64,000 nucleotides of DNA, taken from a bacterium. Lineage in GTDB: Bacteria > UBA10199 > 2-02-FULL-44-16 > JAAZCA01. The notes below the pieces were generated by a model that saw nothing but the letters and a program-made list of their open reading frames with translations, searched no databases and was not told where the DNA came from. A program made the position numbers and the translations under genes. Location of the stretch: positions 248,001 through 312,000 of the forward strand of contig JAJZQH010000002.1 of NCBI GenBank assembly GCA_021810905.1, written 5' to 3'. Shown in pieces: positions 1 through 9,409 of this stretch. Position 1 is the first letter of the stretch. Every line of letters begins with the position of its first letter.

Positions 1-1
1 C

Positions 2-2698
2 GGTTATACCATCCACGACCTCTCCATCGTCTCCACAAAGCCGCCGTTTCAGGGGATGCCTGTAATACAGGCGAAGACGATCAACGGCTCTCTCTCTTTT
101 CCGGCGCTCTTGCGCGGAAAGATAGATACCGCGGTTGAGATGCGGGACGTGGCGGTCGATATACGCATGGCATCCGGGATCAGCAATCTGGGGATGATCA
201 TGGGAATCGAATCCGCTCCGTCTGGAGCGGAAGCGATATCAGTGCCTCCAGCTGCCGCTCCTGCGGCAAGCGGGGCGATGCCGCAGGGCGCTGAACCAAA
301 GCTGGAATCGATTCCCTCGATGCCCGCACCTGCAATAGAGATGAAGGTCGAGGAGGGCCAGCAACTCCAGCCTGGAACGGCGCAAGCGCCAGCACCGCTG
401 CAACCTGCGATGCGGGCAATGCCTGCGCCAGCGCCGATAGTACAGCAGCAGACGCTCCCGGCGATACCAGCACCAACTCCAGTTCCAGCTCCAACTCCAT
501 CAACGATTCCAGCTCCGCCTGCTACAACTACGACTCCCGAGCCGGCGCCAGCCCTGACTCAGCCGACTCCTCCAGCGCCGTCAATTCCTGGGGCAGTACC
601 TGCGACGCCGCCCGTTCCGACTCCGTCACCGGCCCCAACTGTTCCCGGACTATTGCCTCCAGCGCCCGCTAAGCCCGAACCGGCAGCACCTCTTGGGCCG
701 CCGGCTTCGGAGTTGATAAAGGAATTCATACTGCGCACGGCCCTGGCCGATCAGCCGGGCGCAGCAGCAGCTCCGGTCAAGGAGGAGAAACGGCTGATCA
801 TCAGATCGGTCGAAGCAGTGCGTGGCCGCATAACTGTAACTCCAGAGGGCGATGCTCCGCCCGTGACGATCGATAACGTATCGCTCGCTGCAAAGAACAT
901 CAGCGGGGAGGGTGGATTTATAGCTGATGTGCGGATCACCGGCGCATTCGGAGGCGCGAGACAGCCAAATATAAGCGCCGAGGGGCGTGTGGAAATCGAT
1001 GGCGCACGAAAAGAATTCACGGCAAAGGGGCTCAAACTCTTTATCAACGGCGCTCAATTGGCCGCGGACTTCGCCATGAACTACGGCGTAGCGCCTGCGT
1101 CTTTCGACATCCACGTCGCAACGCCGGATCTCAACCCGGCCGCATTCCAGCCTTTCTTGCCGTTCATGGGCGGCAGGCTTCCGATGGGGCTTTCGTGGCA
1201 GGGAGTTGTGGCGACGGATATCTCGTTCAAGGGCACGCGCGACGCGGGAGAGATCGGCGTGCAGATAGACGCCGGCAGCGCGCGCATCTCTTCAGGCGGA
1301 ATGTTTTCAAAGGAGGCTGGCTTGCCGTTCAAGGCGACGGCTACACTGCTTTCAAAGCCCGAGGCCTTCACAATATCCCAGTGCACGCTCGCGTTCGGCG
1401 ACGACAACATCAACATGAGTGGAGAAATACTGCGCGACGACGTGCTCACCGCAAGGCTATTGGCCGGAGGCCGCGGCCTCAAGCTCACTTCCATACGTTC
1501 GTTCTTTCCATGGCTCGCAAGCGCCGGCGCGCTTGAAGGCGTGGATGCGGACGTATCCGTAGAGGGGCCGCTCAATTCCGATGCGCCTCTTGCGATGGAG
1601 GGTAAATTCACCGCCGCAAAGGCCGAGGTGGCGGGCATAGCGCTCACGGAGGCCAGCGCCGCGTTCTCGCGCGAGGGCGAGGCGATGACGTTTAGCGCCT
1701 TGCGCGGCACGTACGCCGGGGGAACGCTCTCCGGCAACGGATCGATAGCATTTGGCGAAAATCTTAAGCTCGATTTCGACGCTGTCGTAGACGGGATCGA
1801 GGCGGCGGAGATACCGACGCTGCATGGGGCGCTCTCAGGCAAGGCCTCGATAGTTGCGAAGGCTGCAAGCGAAGGTCCTGACGGCGTCGCGCTCGCCAAA
1901 AATCTCGTGCTCTCCGGTTCGCTCGTAATGCCGGAGGGCAAGATATCTTCGTTCGACGGCGCCGGCGGCGTTTTTGCCGCAGATACATGGAAGGCGATCG
2001 AGGAGCTCACCCACGTGGCGCCTGAAGACGCTACGGCTAAGAAGCTCGCGTCCGCTTCGAGCGACGTTGCTGATTTCAAGGCGTCGTTCGAGAGCAAGCT
2101 CGATACGCTCTCTTCAGGCGAGATCGACTGGCATCAGCCGCTCTATTCCGCGAAGCTCGCTGCTTCAATCGCGCCGTCGGGCAAAATCGACGGCAGCGGT
2201 ATCGTCAAGCTCTCCAAGGATATCGCCGTGCAGCTGATTCGCGATGCAGCGGCGCAGAAGCTGCTGCTCGAGAGCGACGGCGAGCTGGCAATTCCTGTGA
2301 CTGCCGGCGGCGCGATAACGGCTCCGAAATTGTCTTCGGACAAGGTCAAGCTCGCATCCGATGTCGAGCAGAGGTCAAAGGCGCCGGAGGTCGTGCAGCC
2401 GCCTGCAGCAGCAGAAGAGAAACCCAAGGCAACGGCGCCCAAAGAGACAAAACCGAAAGAGACGAAGCCGGCTGAGAAACCTGCAGCCGCAAAGCCGGCG
2501 GTACCCGCAAAGGCCGCGCAGCCTGAGAAACCGGCAGCGCCGGAGAACAAACCAGCGGCCGTGGCCCCGAAGAAGGAAGATAAACCCGCCGCGGCGCCAG
2601 CCCCCGCTCCAGCTACAAAGCAGGGCGTAAAGAAGGCTGCCCCTAAGCAGAAAAATCAGGACGAAGAGGACATATTAAAGGTTATAATAGGAAAATGA
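2..2698 (+). CDS. AsmA-like protein, 5' end outside window
   Basis: The reading frame is open to the left edge of the window, so the gene is partial; the first ATG inside is at 56. The visible protein has a short N-terminal piece, a long Pro/Ala/Thr-rich linker (about residues 65-225 counted from 56), a beta-rich stretch of about 550 residues typical of AsmA C-terminal regions (repeated SGxIxx strands, several 'GSL' and 'GKI' turns), and a Lys/Ala/Pro-rich tail ending in an acidic/basic patch. AsmA-type proteins span the periplasm and are linked to phospholipid transport or outer-membrane assembly; that role is inferred from the family. The very long proline-rich insert is unusual. Family call is moderate; the exact subfamily is not clear. 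Confidence 0.65.
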   Translation, partial: GYTIHDLSIVSTKPPFQGMPVIQAKTINGSLSFPALLRGKIDTAVEMRDVAVDIRMASGISNLGMIMGIESAPSGAEAISVPPAAAPAASGAMPQGAEPKLESIPSMPAPAIEMKVEEGQQLQPGTAQAPAPLQPAMRAMPAPAPIVQQQTLPAIPAPTPVPAPTPSTIPAPPATTTTPEPAPALTQPTPPAPSIPGAVPATPPVPTPSPAPTVPGLLPPAPAKPEPAAPLGPPASELIKEFILRTALADQPGAAAAPVKEEKRLIIRSVEAVRGRITVTPEGDAPPVTIDNVSLAAKNISGEGGFIADVRITGAFGGARQPNISAEGRVEIDGARKEFTAKGLKLFINGAQLAADFAMNYGVAPASFDIHVATPDLNPAAFQPFLPFMGGRLPMGLSWQGVVATDISFKGTRDAGEIGVQIDAGSARISSGGMFSKEAGLPFKATATLLSKPEAFTISQCTLAFGDDNINMSGEILRDDVLTARLLAGGRGLKLTSIRSFFPWLASAGALEGVDADVSVEGPLNSDAPLAMEGKFTAAKAEVAGIALTEASAAFSREGEAMTFSALRGTYAGGTLSGNGSIAFGENLKLDFDAVVDGIEAAEIPTLHGALSGKASIVAKAASEGPDGVALAKNLVLSGSLVMPEGKISSFDGAGGVFAADTWKAIEELTHVAPEDATAKKLASASSDVADFKASFESKLDTLSSGEIDWHQPLYSAKLAASIAPSGKIDGSGIVKLSKDIAVQLIRDAAAQKLLLESDGELAIPVTAGGAITAPKLSSDKVKLASDVEQRSKAPEVVQPPAAAEEKPKATAPKETKPKETKPAEKPAAAKPAVPAKAAQPEKPAAPENKPAAVAPKKEDKPAAAPAPAPATKQGVKKAAPKQKNQDEEDILKVIIGK

Positions 2699-2708
2699 GG
2701 GCTGCTTC

Positions 2709-2776
2709 GGTCACCCTCACCCTTCCCTCTCCCCTCAAGGGAGAGGGTGGCGGAAACCCCGCAGCAAGCTGCGGGG
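2709..2776. repeat. Two adjacent intergenic hairpins
   Basis: CCCTCTCCC (2725-2733) pairs with GGGAGAGGG (2739-2747), and CCCCGCAGC (2757-2765) pairs with GCTGCGGGG (2768-2776). There is no T-run, so a rho-independent terminator is not evident. The first hairpin is of the dispersed 'CCTCTCCC...GGGAGAGG' type seen in many bacterial intergenic regions. Confidence 0.6.
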
Positions 2777-2804
2777 AATCATCAGATTGAACGGGGGCGA
2801 TGGC

Positions 2805-3710
2805 ATGGCTGATGGGGGGAGGCGACGGCTGCTGCTCGGGGAATATCTGCCCGCGATATTGATGATAGCGGCCATGGCCGCGGCCGCTCTCTCAGCCGGG
2901 ATCATACAGCGATGCGCGGTGCCTACGAAGGCGCCAGCGCCAGAGGCAGCAGCCAGGCCAACACCCGAGGTCGAAGCCGAACCGGTCACCGAGGTGGAGA
3001 TAGAGGTCAACATCCCCGCTACCGAGATGACCCTCTTCGAGGGCGGCGCCCCGCTTTTCCGCAGGCGCGTGGCCATAGGACAGGGCGTCTATCCCACGCC
3101 GGAGCAGGAGTCGGCGATAAAGCGCATCGAGTGGAATCCCTGGTGGTTCCCTCCGCCTGAGGCCTCGTGGGCAAAGGGCGCCAAGCCTACGCCGCCCGGA
3201 CCGGGCAATCCGCTCGGACTTGTGAAGATGCCCCTCTCTTCGGAGATATTGTTTCACGGAACGAACAAGGATTGGTCGGTTGGGAGACCCGCGTCTCACG
3301 GCTGCATGCGCATGCACAACAGCGACGTCTCCGAGCTGGCATGGTATCTCCAGGAGCGTTTTTCCGAGAAGCGCGATCCCGCGCTTCGAGAGCTTTATGC
3401 AAAGAACCGCGGCACCACTTATCGCGTTGAACTCACCACGCAAATTCCGGTGCGCCTCTTCTATCGGCCCGTCATGGCCAGAAATGACGTGCTCACGTTT
3501 TATCCAGATCATTACAACAGGGTCGCAGGCAGGAAGAAGGCGGCCATCATCACAGAACTGATCCGCGCCGGCTTTGACATCTCTAACATGGACGACGCGG
3601 TCGTCGATGGGCTGGCTACTTCGTGGCCTACGGGAACGCAGGTTCCGATCGAGAGGATTGTCATGGAAAGACATCCGCCGGAATTGCACGAGGCGGCGAG
3701 TTGCGAGTGA
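2805..3710 (+). CDS. L,D-transpeptidase (YkuD/ErfK family)
   Basis: Likely makes or edits 3-3 crosslinks in peptidoglycan, or attaches proteins to it, in the periplasm. The catalytic signature SHGCMRM is present, with the nucleophile Cys at about residue 173 counted from the upstream ATG at 2787, preceded by a conserved His in a LFHGT-like strand. An N-terminal membrane helix (about 20 hydrophobic residues) is followed by an Ala/Pro/Glu-rich linker, so the enzyme is probably anchored by its N terminus. I prefer the ATG at 2805, which sits 8 nt after GGGGG; 2787 is the alternative. It lies 20 nt upstream of the subtilase gene, so the two may be co-transcribed. Confidence 0.85.
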   Translation: MADGGRRRLLLGEYLPAILMIAAMAAAALSAGIIQRCAVPTKAPAPEAAARPTPEVEAEPVTEVEIEVNIPATEMTLFEGGAPLFRRRVAIGQGVYPTPEQESAIKRIEWNPWWFPPPEASWAKGAKPTPPGPGNPLGLVKMPLSSEILFHGTNKDWSVGRPASHGCMRMHNSDVSELAWYLQERFSEKRDPALRELYAKNRGTTYRVELTTQIPVRLFYRPVMARNDVLTFYPDHYNRVAGRKKAAIITELIRAGFDISNMDDAVVDGLATSWPTGTQVPIERIVMERHPPELHEAASCE

Positions 3711-3730
3711 CGCGATAACAAGGGGGAAAC

Positions 3731-6049
3731 ATGAACTTCAATCGAATGCTGTGGTTTAGAGTTGCACTGGTTGTTGTGATTGCAGCATGCCTTACGACGT
3801 CGGCCGCGTCTGCGGGAGAGATCGATCTGCTCGGCCGGTCCATGATTCGCAACCTCTCTGGAGAAAATCCGCATTCGTGGGTGAAGGCGTCCGAGAGCGT
3901 CGGAGGCAGCGTCTATTTACCCTGCCTCATAAAGACTGCGGATGCTGAGACTACGGTTCGCGCGATAGAAGATGCGGGCGGCGAGGCGAAAACGCTCTAC
4001 GGAGCCGCTTCAAATTCGCAGACTATACTCACCGCGCGTCTGCCGGTAGACGCGGTCACGGGAATTGCGGCGCGCGAAGAAGTGGTGGCGCTTGAAGTCT
4101 CGGTTCCTCTCTCTGCCAAGATGGACACCGCGCGGCACTACAGCGCCGTGGACGTGGTGCAGTCAGGCTCGGCGCTCGGCATCGCATACAAGGGTAAGAA
4201 CGTGGTCGTGGGCGCAGTCGACGACACCCTCGATTACGGCAATACTGATTTCATCAACGCCGACGGAGTGACGCGCGTGCAGTATCTGCAGGAGACCACC
4301 GGAACGAGCGTCGTCGAGTGTAAACACGCGGCGGTCGTGAACAACAGCTGCGCCATAACGGACAACGGGCAGGGCGGCAACCACGGCACGCACGTCACCG
4401 GAATCGCGGCCGGCTCAAACGCCACGTATACCGGCGTTGCGCCTGAGGCCGACATCATGTTCATTTTCAACTCCGCGGCTGACGCAGATCCGGCTGGCGC
4501 TTTCGCCACTGCCGTGCTCGACGGCGTGTCCACCATCTTTTCCAAGGCGGACATAATCGACAAACCCGCGGTCGTGAACTTAAGCCTCGGCACGTCCATA
4601 GGCGCTCATGACGGAACGTCGTTGTTGGAAGAAGGTCTTTCCAATCTCTCCGCAGCAAAGGGCGGAAGGATAATTGTGAACGCAGCCGGCAACGAGCAGG
4701 TGATACGGGCCGCCATGCCCGATGCGATCCGCTCGCACGTGGGCGGAATACACGCTCCGATATCCGCGCCAGCAGGCGAGAGCCGCGGATGGAGGATCGG
4801 GGTATGGAACGGCAGCGGCGCTGCCTCGGCGTTTACCGGCGGAACGCTGGCGGATGTCTGGCTCGACGCGGGGCAGAAGGATTCCTGCTCAATCGCCGCA
4901 TTCGCATATTCACAGGGCAGACAGACCACGGACTTCACGTTCCCCGGTCTTGTCTCGACCGACAATGCATCGTTCGCTACCGGAAACGTGGCCTTCGCAA
5001 CCGACACGCCGGCGCCGGTCACGGCCACCGACGGCTCGGTGACTGCGACTCTTGAAGTGAACGCGTCGGATGTGCGCAATACCAAGCCTCACGCCACAAT
5101 ACTGTTTTCACCCAATGCCGCATCGTCTGCACTTGGGCTTCAAAAACTCTGGTTCGACGTGGTCATCCGCTCGACCGGCGGTGCCGCGTGCAGCGGACAT
5201 ATGTGGCTCTACTATGATTTCGTATTCTACCACGATTTCCTCACAGGCATGGCCGGCACGGGCCATGACGTGGCAAATGGCGCCGTGAACGCAGGTTACG
5301 CGCTCGCGGATGGCGACAGCCAGTACACGACGACGATACCAGCGACAGCAAAAGGTGTGATAGCGGCTGGAAGCTATATGCCGCCGAAGCCAATTGATAC
5401 GGCATCGAGCAAGTGGACGGCCGACGACGGCAATACCTATGATCAGTCCGATCTCAATGCCCCTGGCGGGACCGGCTCCGTTACAAACGATCTCTCGGGG
5501 TTCTCGAGCCTGGGGCCCACGGCAGACGGCAGGATAAAGCCGGACGTGGTTGCGCCTGGCGAACCGATAATATCCACCAAGGCGCGCGGTGCAGCGATAT
5601 CCAGTTCGCTGACTGTTGGAGGCTCGCACTTCAAGGACGCGGGGACATCGATGTCATCGCCTCACGTCTCGGGCATCGTGGCGCTTTTGCTCCAGCGCAA
5701 TAATACCCTCACCGTCGATCAGGTGAGGACCGCGCTCAAGACAGGCGCGCACACGGACGGCATGACTGCAAAGACGCCGGACGCCGCAAACAGCTACGGA
5801 GCAGGCAAGGTGGATGCGGCTGCAGTGCTGCTCTCAGTGGCTCCGGATACTTCTCTCTATCACGGCACCGGGGATCTGGATGGAGGCGGCGGCGGAAGCA
5901 GCAGCTGTTCGCTGGCAAACTCTGCTGAAAGCGCAGCATCGGCACATGCGTGGATGATTGCCTGTGCGTTCATTACAACGGTAGCGGCTGTGGGCCTTAT
6001 CCGCCGACGGGCGCGGCGAGCGGGATGCTCTCTACGAACTCCTTGCTGA
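3731..6049 (+). CDS. Secreted subtilisin-like protease (S8) with Cys-TM-Arg sorting tail
   Basis: Serine protease of the subtilase family, exported by an N-terminal signal peptide (hydrophobic core ending near SAASA). An inhibitor I9-like pro-region precedes the catalytic core. Triad candidates: Asp164 in GAVDDTLDYG, His218 in NHGTHVTGIAAG, Ser640 in GTSMSSPHVSG. The usual DTG around the Asp reads DDT here. A large insert, probably a beta-sandwich, separates His and Ser. The C terminus has a Gly/Ser linker, SSCSL, a membrane helix and an Arg cluster, like JDVT-CTERM or MYXO-CTERM sorting signals, which suggests surface anchoring after processing. AGGGGG precedes the ATG. Its last 53 nt overlap the convergent DUF4340 gene. 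A second subtilase with the same layout lies at 28370-30511. Confidence 0.9.
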   Translation: MNFNRMLWFRVALVVVIAACLTTSAASAGEIDLLGRSMIRNLSGENPHSWVKASESVGGSVYLPCLIKTADAETTVRAIEDAGGEAKTLYGAASNSQTILTARLPVDAVTGIAAREEVVALEVSVPLSAKMDTARHYSAVDVVQSGSALGIAYKGKNVVVGAVDDTLDYGNTDFINADGVTRVQYLQETTGTSVVECKHAAVVNNSCAITDNGQGGNHGTHVTGIAAGSNATYTGVAPEADIMFIFNSAADADPAGAFATAVLDGVSTIFSKADIIDKPAVVNLSLGTSIGAHDGTSLLEEGLSNLSAAKGGRIIVNAAGNEQVIRAAMPDAIRSHVGGIHAPISAPAGESRGWRIGVWNGSGAASAFTGGTLADVWLDAGQKDSCSIAAFAYSQGRQTTDFTFPGLVSTDNASFATGNVAFATDTPAPVTATDGSVTATLEVNASDVRNTKPHATILFSPNAASSALGLQKLWFDVVIRSTGGAACSGHMWLYYDFVFYHDFLTGMAGTGHDVANGAVNAGYALADGDSQYTTTIPATAKGVIAAGSYMPPKPIDTASSKWTADDGNTYDQSDLNAPGGTGSVTNDLSGFSSLGPTADGRIKPDVVAPGEPIISTKARGAAISSSLTVGGSHFKDAGTSMSSPHVSGIVALLLQRNNTLTVDQVRTALKTGAHTDGMTAKTPDAANSYGAGKVDAAAVLLSVAPDTSLYHGTGDLDGGGGGSSSCSLANSAESAASAHAWMIACAFITTVAAVGLIRRRARRAGCSLRTPC

Positions 6050-6971
6050 GCAGATAGATCTCGTCATCTCCGGGTATCCTTGCCGGATAGCTGCCGTCCG
6101 AAGCAGCTGGGAAGATCTCTAGCGAGATCGATTTTCCGTTTATGTCGGTTATCGAGATCGTGATCTGCGGTTTTGCAAGCTTGAGATCTTCCGAATCCTC
6201 CTGGAAGCCGGACGCGCGCACGGCGCAGAGAATTGCCGCATCCTTCTGCGCTTTTGCGCCATCGATTGTGCCGCCGGAGGTATCGGTCAGCTGCCATGAG
6301 CCGCTTGCATCTCTCGTCATGCCCCACGCGCCATTTGCGGATTCGACTTTTACCGCAGCGAGATCCTTTGGCTCGAAGACCCATATCTTGCGGTCGCGCC
6401 AGTCCTGCGCGCTCGGAGAGAATGCGCCGGTCATCGGCCGCCGCACCAGATATACCGTATCGCCTGACGCGCGCTTGATGTAACTGCTCGCGAGATCCGG
6501 TCCGTTCTTGCCGATCACTACGTCGACGATCGGCTTGTCGTCGGCTCCGATGAGCCGGACCGAAAGCCCGGTTGCGTCCACCTGATAGAGGGAACTCTTC
6601 TGGGGGTTTGAGGACACGGCTAGTCCCTCGCCCAAACCGCCGAAGCTCCCGAGCGCGCTCGCTATGCGCGAGCTGTCCGCCCGATACCATCTTGCGGGCG
6701 GAGGCTCCCGCCCCTCTTTTTCCAGGAGCTGTTTGCGCAGCGGAGCCGTCATTTCAGAGACGCGCCATCTCTTGCCCTGCCGTTCGAGAACAGCTCCGTC
6801 CATGAGCTGACTCACTTCAACGCGCATCACTTTTTCGCTGTCGAATCCCGGAGAAAACGTGCCCTCACCCACGTCGTTCACGCGCGGCGTCTCCGGCCTC
6901 TCAACGGCGAGGACGACGAGGGCAGCGACGATGACAGCCGCAAGATAGATCAACGGACGTTTGTTTTTCAT
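5997..6971 (-). CDS. DUF4340 domain protein of Gld-like ABC operon
   Basis: Last gene of the minus-strand ABC operon; starts 19 nt after the GldG-like gene. It begins MKNKRPLIYL with one N-terminal membrane helix, followed by a soluble beta-rich domain with repeated motifs such as 'VYLVRRP' and 'DIYLLSKE' near the end, as in DUF4340 proteins. Members are regularly found next to GldG/GldF-type ABC genes in non-gliding bacteria; the biochemical role is unknown. The frame extends further upstream to 7064, but the ATG at 6971 gives a clean membrane anchor. The 3' end overlaps the subtilase gene on the other strand. Confidence 0.75.
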   Translation of the reverse strand: MKNKRPLIYLAAVIVAALVVLAVERPETPRVNDVGEGTFSPGFDSEKVMRVEVSQLMDGAVLERQGKRWRVSEMTAPLRKQLLEKEGREPPPARWYRADSSRIASALGSFGGLGEGLAVSSNPQKSSLYQVDATGLSVRLIGADDKPIVDVVIGKNGPDLASSYIKRASGDTVYLVRRPMTGAFSPSAQDWRDRKIWVFEPKDLAAVKVESANGAWGMTRDASGSWQLTDTSGGTIDGAKAQKDAAILCAVRASGFQEDSEDLKLAKPQITISITDINGKSISLEIFPAASDGSYPARIPGDDEIYLLSKEFVESIPLAAPVGG

Positions 6972-6990
6972 AAGGTGTAATGAGAAAATA

Positions 6991-8559
6991 TTACGCTGCC
7001 CTTCCATATTCCCGTGCCGCCGCGCGCCTGTGCCTGCGGCGCAGCGCAAATGCCATCGCACCAATCACTGCCAGCAGCAGCGGGCCGGCGGCGAGATTTG
7101 CATACCTCAGGAAAACGCGTGCGCCGTCGGGCATGACGGCTATGGGGCGGCTGGTCTCTTCTCTTGAACGTATGCCTATCAGCACGTCTCCCATCGCAAA
7201 GAGATCCAGCACGTTCTGGAAGAGCGCGGCGTTCTGCGGGAAGGTCTGCAGAAAGCGATCGTTCATCCAGTGCGAAGATCCCGCGACGAAGATGCGCGCG
7301 CCTTCGGCGCTCTCTACCTTTGCCTCACGGCCGCCAGGCGCCGGGCGGCCGGCTCCTCCGAAATAACTCTTGAACGGACCGGTGAGCATCGCGGCGAGAA
7401 TCCTGGAGCCGCGAGCGCCGGAGCGCAGCGCTGCATTCGCCGACTGGGGTTCGAGATTCGCGTCCTTGCCCGGAATCGTAGCCGAGTTATCTGTTGACGC
7501 CGCGACTGCCGTGGCACTTCCGGAGTTCTGCGCATCCGGGTTCAGCGCGAGCGGAGAATCCCAGGGGAATACGATCGACTGGAGATTTGCCGTGACCGGA
7601 TTAGCGGAATCGAGGCCGCTCTTTCGCACCTCCACCCAGTAAGGATACGGCACGTGATACGTGACAACGCCTCCTGAGAACGCGGCCATTGCGTTCTGCT
7701 CGTCGAGCACCAGAGAATCCTCGACCGTGGCGCCGTAGTTCATGACGAGGTCCGCTGCCTCCGTGTTTACAGGGGTCAGCGAAAGTTCTTTGCCCAGCTC
7801 CCAGCGATCGACGAGGGCGATGATCCTTCCTCCGGCCATGAGGTACTGATCCAGCGCAAAGAGTTCGTCATCATCGAGCTTTCGCGGAGAGACCAGCACT
7901 ACCGCGGAGTAATGTTCGGGCGTGAGCTCGGAAAGCATCTGCGCCTCGACGTCGGAGATCTTGTAACGCCGCGACAGGAAATCCTTGATGATTTTGAAGC
8001 CGGAGCCGTCGTTTACATCTTTCGGCCCCCACCACGCGATATTCTTCAACTCCTTTGATGATACGTTGACCAGGGCCTCGGCCAGCTCGTATTCGAGGTT
8101 CGCCGCGTCCTGAACGACGGGTATGACCTGCTGCTTGTCCCCGTACATCACCGCTATTCCGAGATAGATTTTTGCCACTTCCTGCTTGTCCTGATTGATC
8201 ACGTTGAGCTGAACCGGCGGAATGCCGAGCAGCTGTGCGCGCTGCTCTTCCATCGAAGAAGAGCCTGGATCCACGTGTTCGATCTGAAGGCGCGTGCCGG
8301 CAGCGCGCTTGAATTCGTCGAGCAGGTCTTCCACGTCGCGGCTCATCGGCTCAAGGGCGGGCGGCATCTCCCTGGTGAAGTAGACGCGTATCGTAGCCAC
8401 GTCCTCGAGTCTGGCTAGGATTTTTTTAGTGGAATCGGAGAGCGTGTAGATGCCATTTTCAGTGATGTCCGCGCGAAACGGATGCCTCGCAGCCAGATAG
8501 TTGACGAGCGCGATAGCGATGAGCAGGGCAGCAACTGTAATGAGAGAATTGATCTTCAT
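6991..8559 (-). CDS. GldG-like ABC transporter auxiliary protein
   Basis: 522 residues with an N-terminal membrane helix (ITVAALLIAIALVNYLAA), a large extracytoplasmic domain with the ABC_transp_aux/GldG pattern (RADITENGIYTLSDSTKKIL near the start, DLLDEF after it), and a C-terminal membrane helix followed by an Arg-rich tail. In the Gld systems this subunit pairs with an ABC-2 permease and an ATPase. The start ATG at 8559 is one base away from the stop of the permease gene, so translation is probably coupled. Substrate unknown. Confidence 0.8.
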   Translation of the reverse strand: MKINSLITVAALLIAIALVNYLAARHPFRADITENGIYTLSDSTKKILARLEDVATIRVYFTREMPPALEPMSRDVEDLLDEFKRAAGTRLQIEHVDPGSSSMEEQRAQLLGIPPVQLNVINQDKQEVAKIYLGIAVMYGDKQQVIPVVQDAANLEYELAEALVNVSSKELKNIAWWGPKDVNDGSGFKIIKDFLSRRYKISDVEAQMLSELTPEHYSAVVLVSPRKLDDDELFALDQYLMAGGRIIALVDRWELGKELSLTPVNTEAADLVMNYGATVEDSLVLDEQNAMAAFSGGVVTYHVPYPYWVEVRKSGLDSANPVTANLQSIVFPWDSPLALNPDAQNSGSATAVAASTDNSATIPGKDANLEPQSANAALRSGARGSRILAAMLTGPFKSYFGGAGRPAPGGREAKVESAEGARIFVAGSSHWMNDRFLQTFPQNAALFQNVLDLFAMGDVLIGIRSREETSRPIAVMPDGARVFLRYANLAAGPLLLAVIGAMAFALRRRHRRAAAREYGRAA

Positions 8560-8560
8560 T

Positions 8561-9277
8561 TTATCTGCGCGCCTTGGTCTTGAGCACCTGAAGATTCAAG
8601 TACATAAAGAATCCGATTATTGAGACGTAATAGACGATATCCCTGCTGTCGATCACGCCGCGCGAAATCGACATGAAGTGCGTGCCGAGTCCGAGATACT
8701 GCGCTGCCTGCGAGGCGAGCCCAACGGCGCCGCCTACGATCAGCGGCGTGCCTATGATGAGCAGCAGAAAACAGAGCGCCACGCCGCCTATGAACGCGAT
8801 GATCTGATTGTCGGTGAGCGCAGAGACGAACAGCCCAACGGCGAGGTATGCGCCGCCAAGGAAGATAAGCCCCAGATAGCCTCCTATTACGGGTCCCCAG
8901 TCCATGTATCCCACGAGGCCGACCGTGAATGCGGCAGGGAGCGTGAGAATAAGGGCCGCGGCGATTAGCATCAGCGCCGCGCTGAATTTCCCCGCGACGA
9001 TCTGGATATCGCGCAGGGGGAGAGTAAAGAGGATCTCCAGCGTGCCTAGTTTTCGTTCCTCGGCCCATTTGCCCATGGAGACCGCGGGCACGAAGAAGAG
9101 GAAGATCCACGGCATCATGTCAAAGAAGATGCGCATGTCCGCCTGTCCTACGAGGAAGAAGGTGCGGAAGAAGATCCAGTTCACGGCTACGAGAAACGTA
9201 ACGAGATAGACGTATGCGATCGGGCTCGTGAAGTAGGCCCTGAATTCGCGCCATGCGATGGTCCATAGGGTATTCAT
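8561..9277 (-). CDS. ABC-2 type permease (GldF-like)
   Basis: About 238 residues with six predicted membrane helices and the WREFRAYFTSPIAY start typical of ABC-2/GldF permeases; a MGKWAEERKLGTLE motif follows helix 2, as in NosY/GldF proteins. I chose MNTLW at 9277; the frame runs upstream to 9346, but that extension crosses the GTAC repeat and does not look like protein. It sits between the ATPase and the GldG-like subunit, forming a complete membrane ABC module whose substrate is not predictable. Confidence 0.85.
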   Translation of the reverse strand: MNTLWTIAWREFRAYFTSPIAYVYLVTFLVAVNWIFFRTFFLVGQADMRIFFDMMPWIFLFFVPAVSMGKWAEERKLGTLEILFTLPLRDIQIVAGKFSAALMLIAAALILTLPAAFTVGLVGYMDWGPVIGGYLGLIFLGGAYLAVGLFVSALTDNQIIAFIGGVALCFLLLIIGTPLIVGGAVGLASQAAQYLGLGTHFMSISRGVIDSRDIVYYVSIIGFFMYLNLQVLKTKARR

Positions 9278-9300
9278 GGTAATAACATTGTCTTCATGTG

Positions 9301-9409
9301 GTACTTTGGTACTTTGGTACTTTGGTACGTTGGTACAAAACATCATTGACGCTAAGATGTATCATTGATTCGAGTACCAACGTACTAACGTACTAACGTA
9401 CTAACGTAC
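9301..9409. repeat. Inverted repeat with 8-bp word arms (GTACTTTG / GTACTAAC)
   Basis: Left arm 9301-9336 is GTACTTTG three times, then GTACGTTG and GTAC. Right arm 9374-9409 is GTACCAAC, then GTACTAAC three times and GTAC. The arms are inverted and match at 30 of 36 positions; the 37-nt loop is unremarkable. The right arm contains the TAG stop of the ABC ATPase gene (9393-9395), so the repeat forms the 3' end of that gene and the spacer before the permease gene. Confidence 0.85.

Noticed and set aside
1081-2097. Minus-strand frame of 338 aa over the AsmA-like gene
   Set aside because: Antisense shadow of a GC-rich gene; no motif, no start site.
9301-9409. CRISPR-like array of GTAC words
   Set aside because: Units are 8 nt in strict tandem without spacers; it is a word-repeat palindrome.
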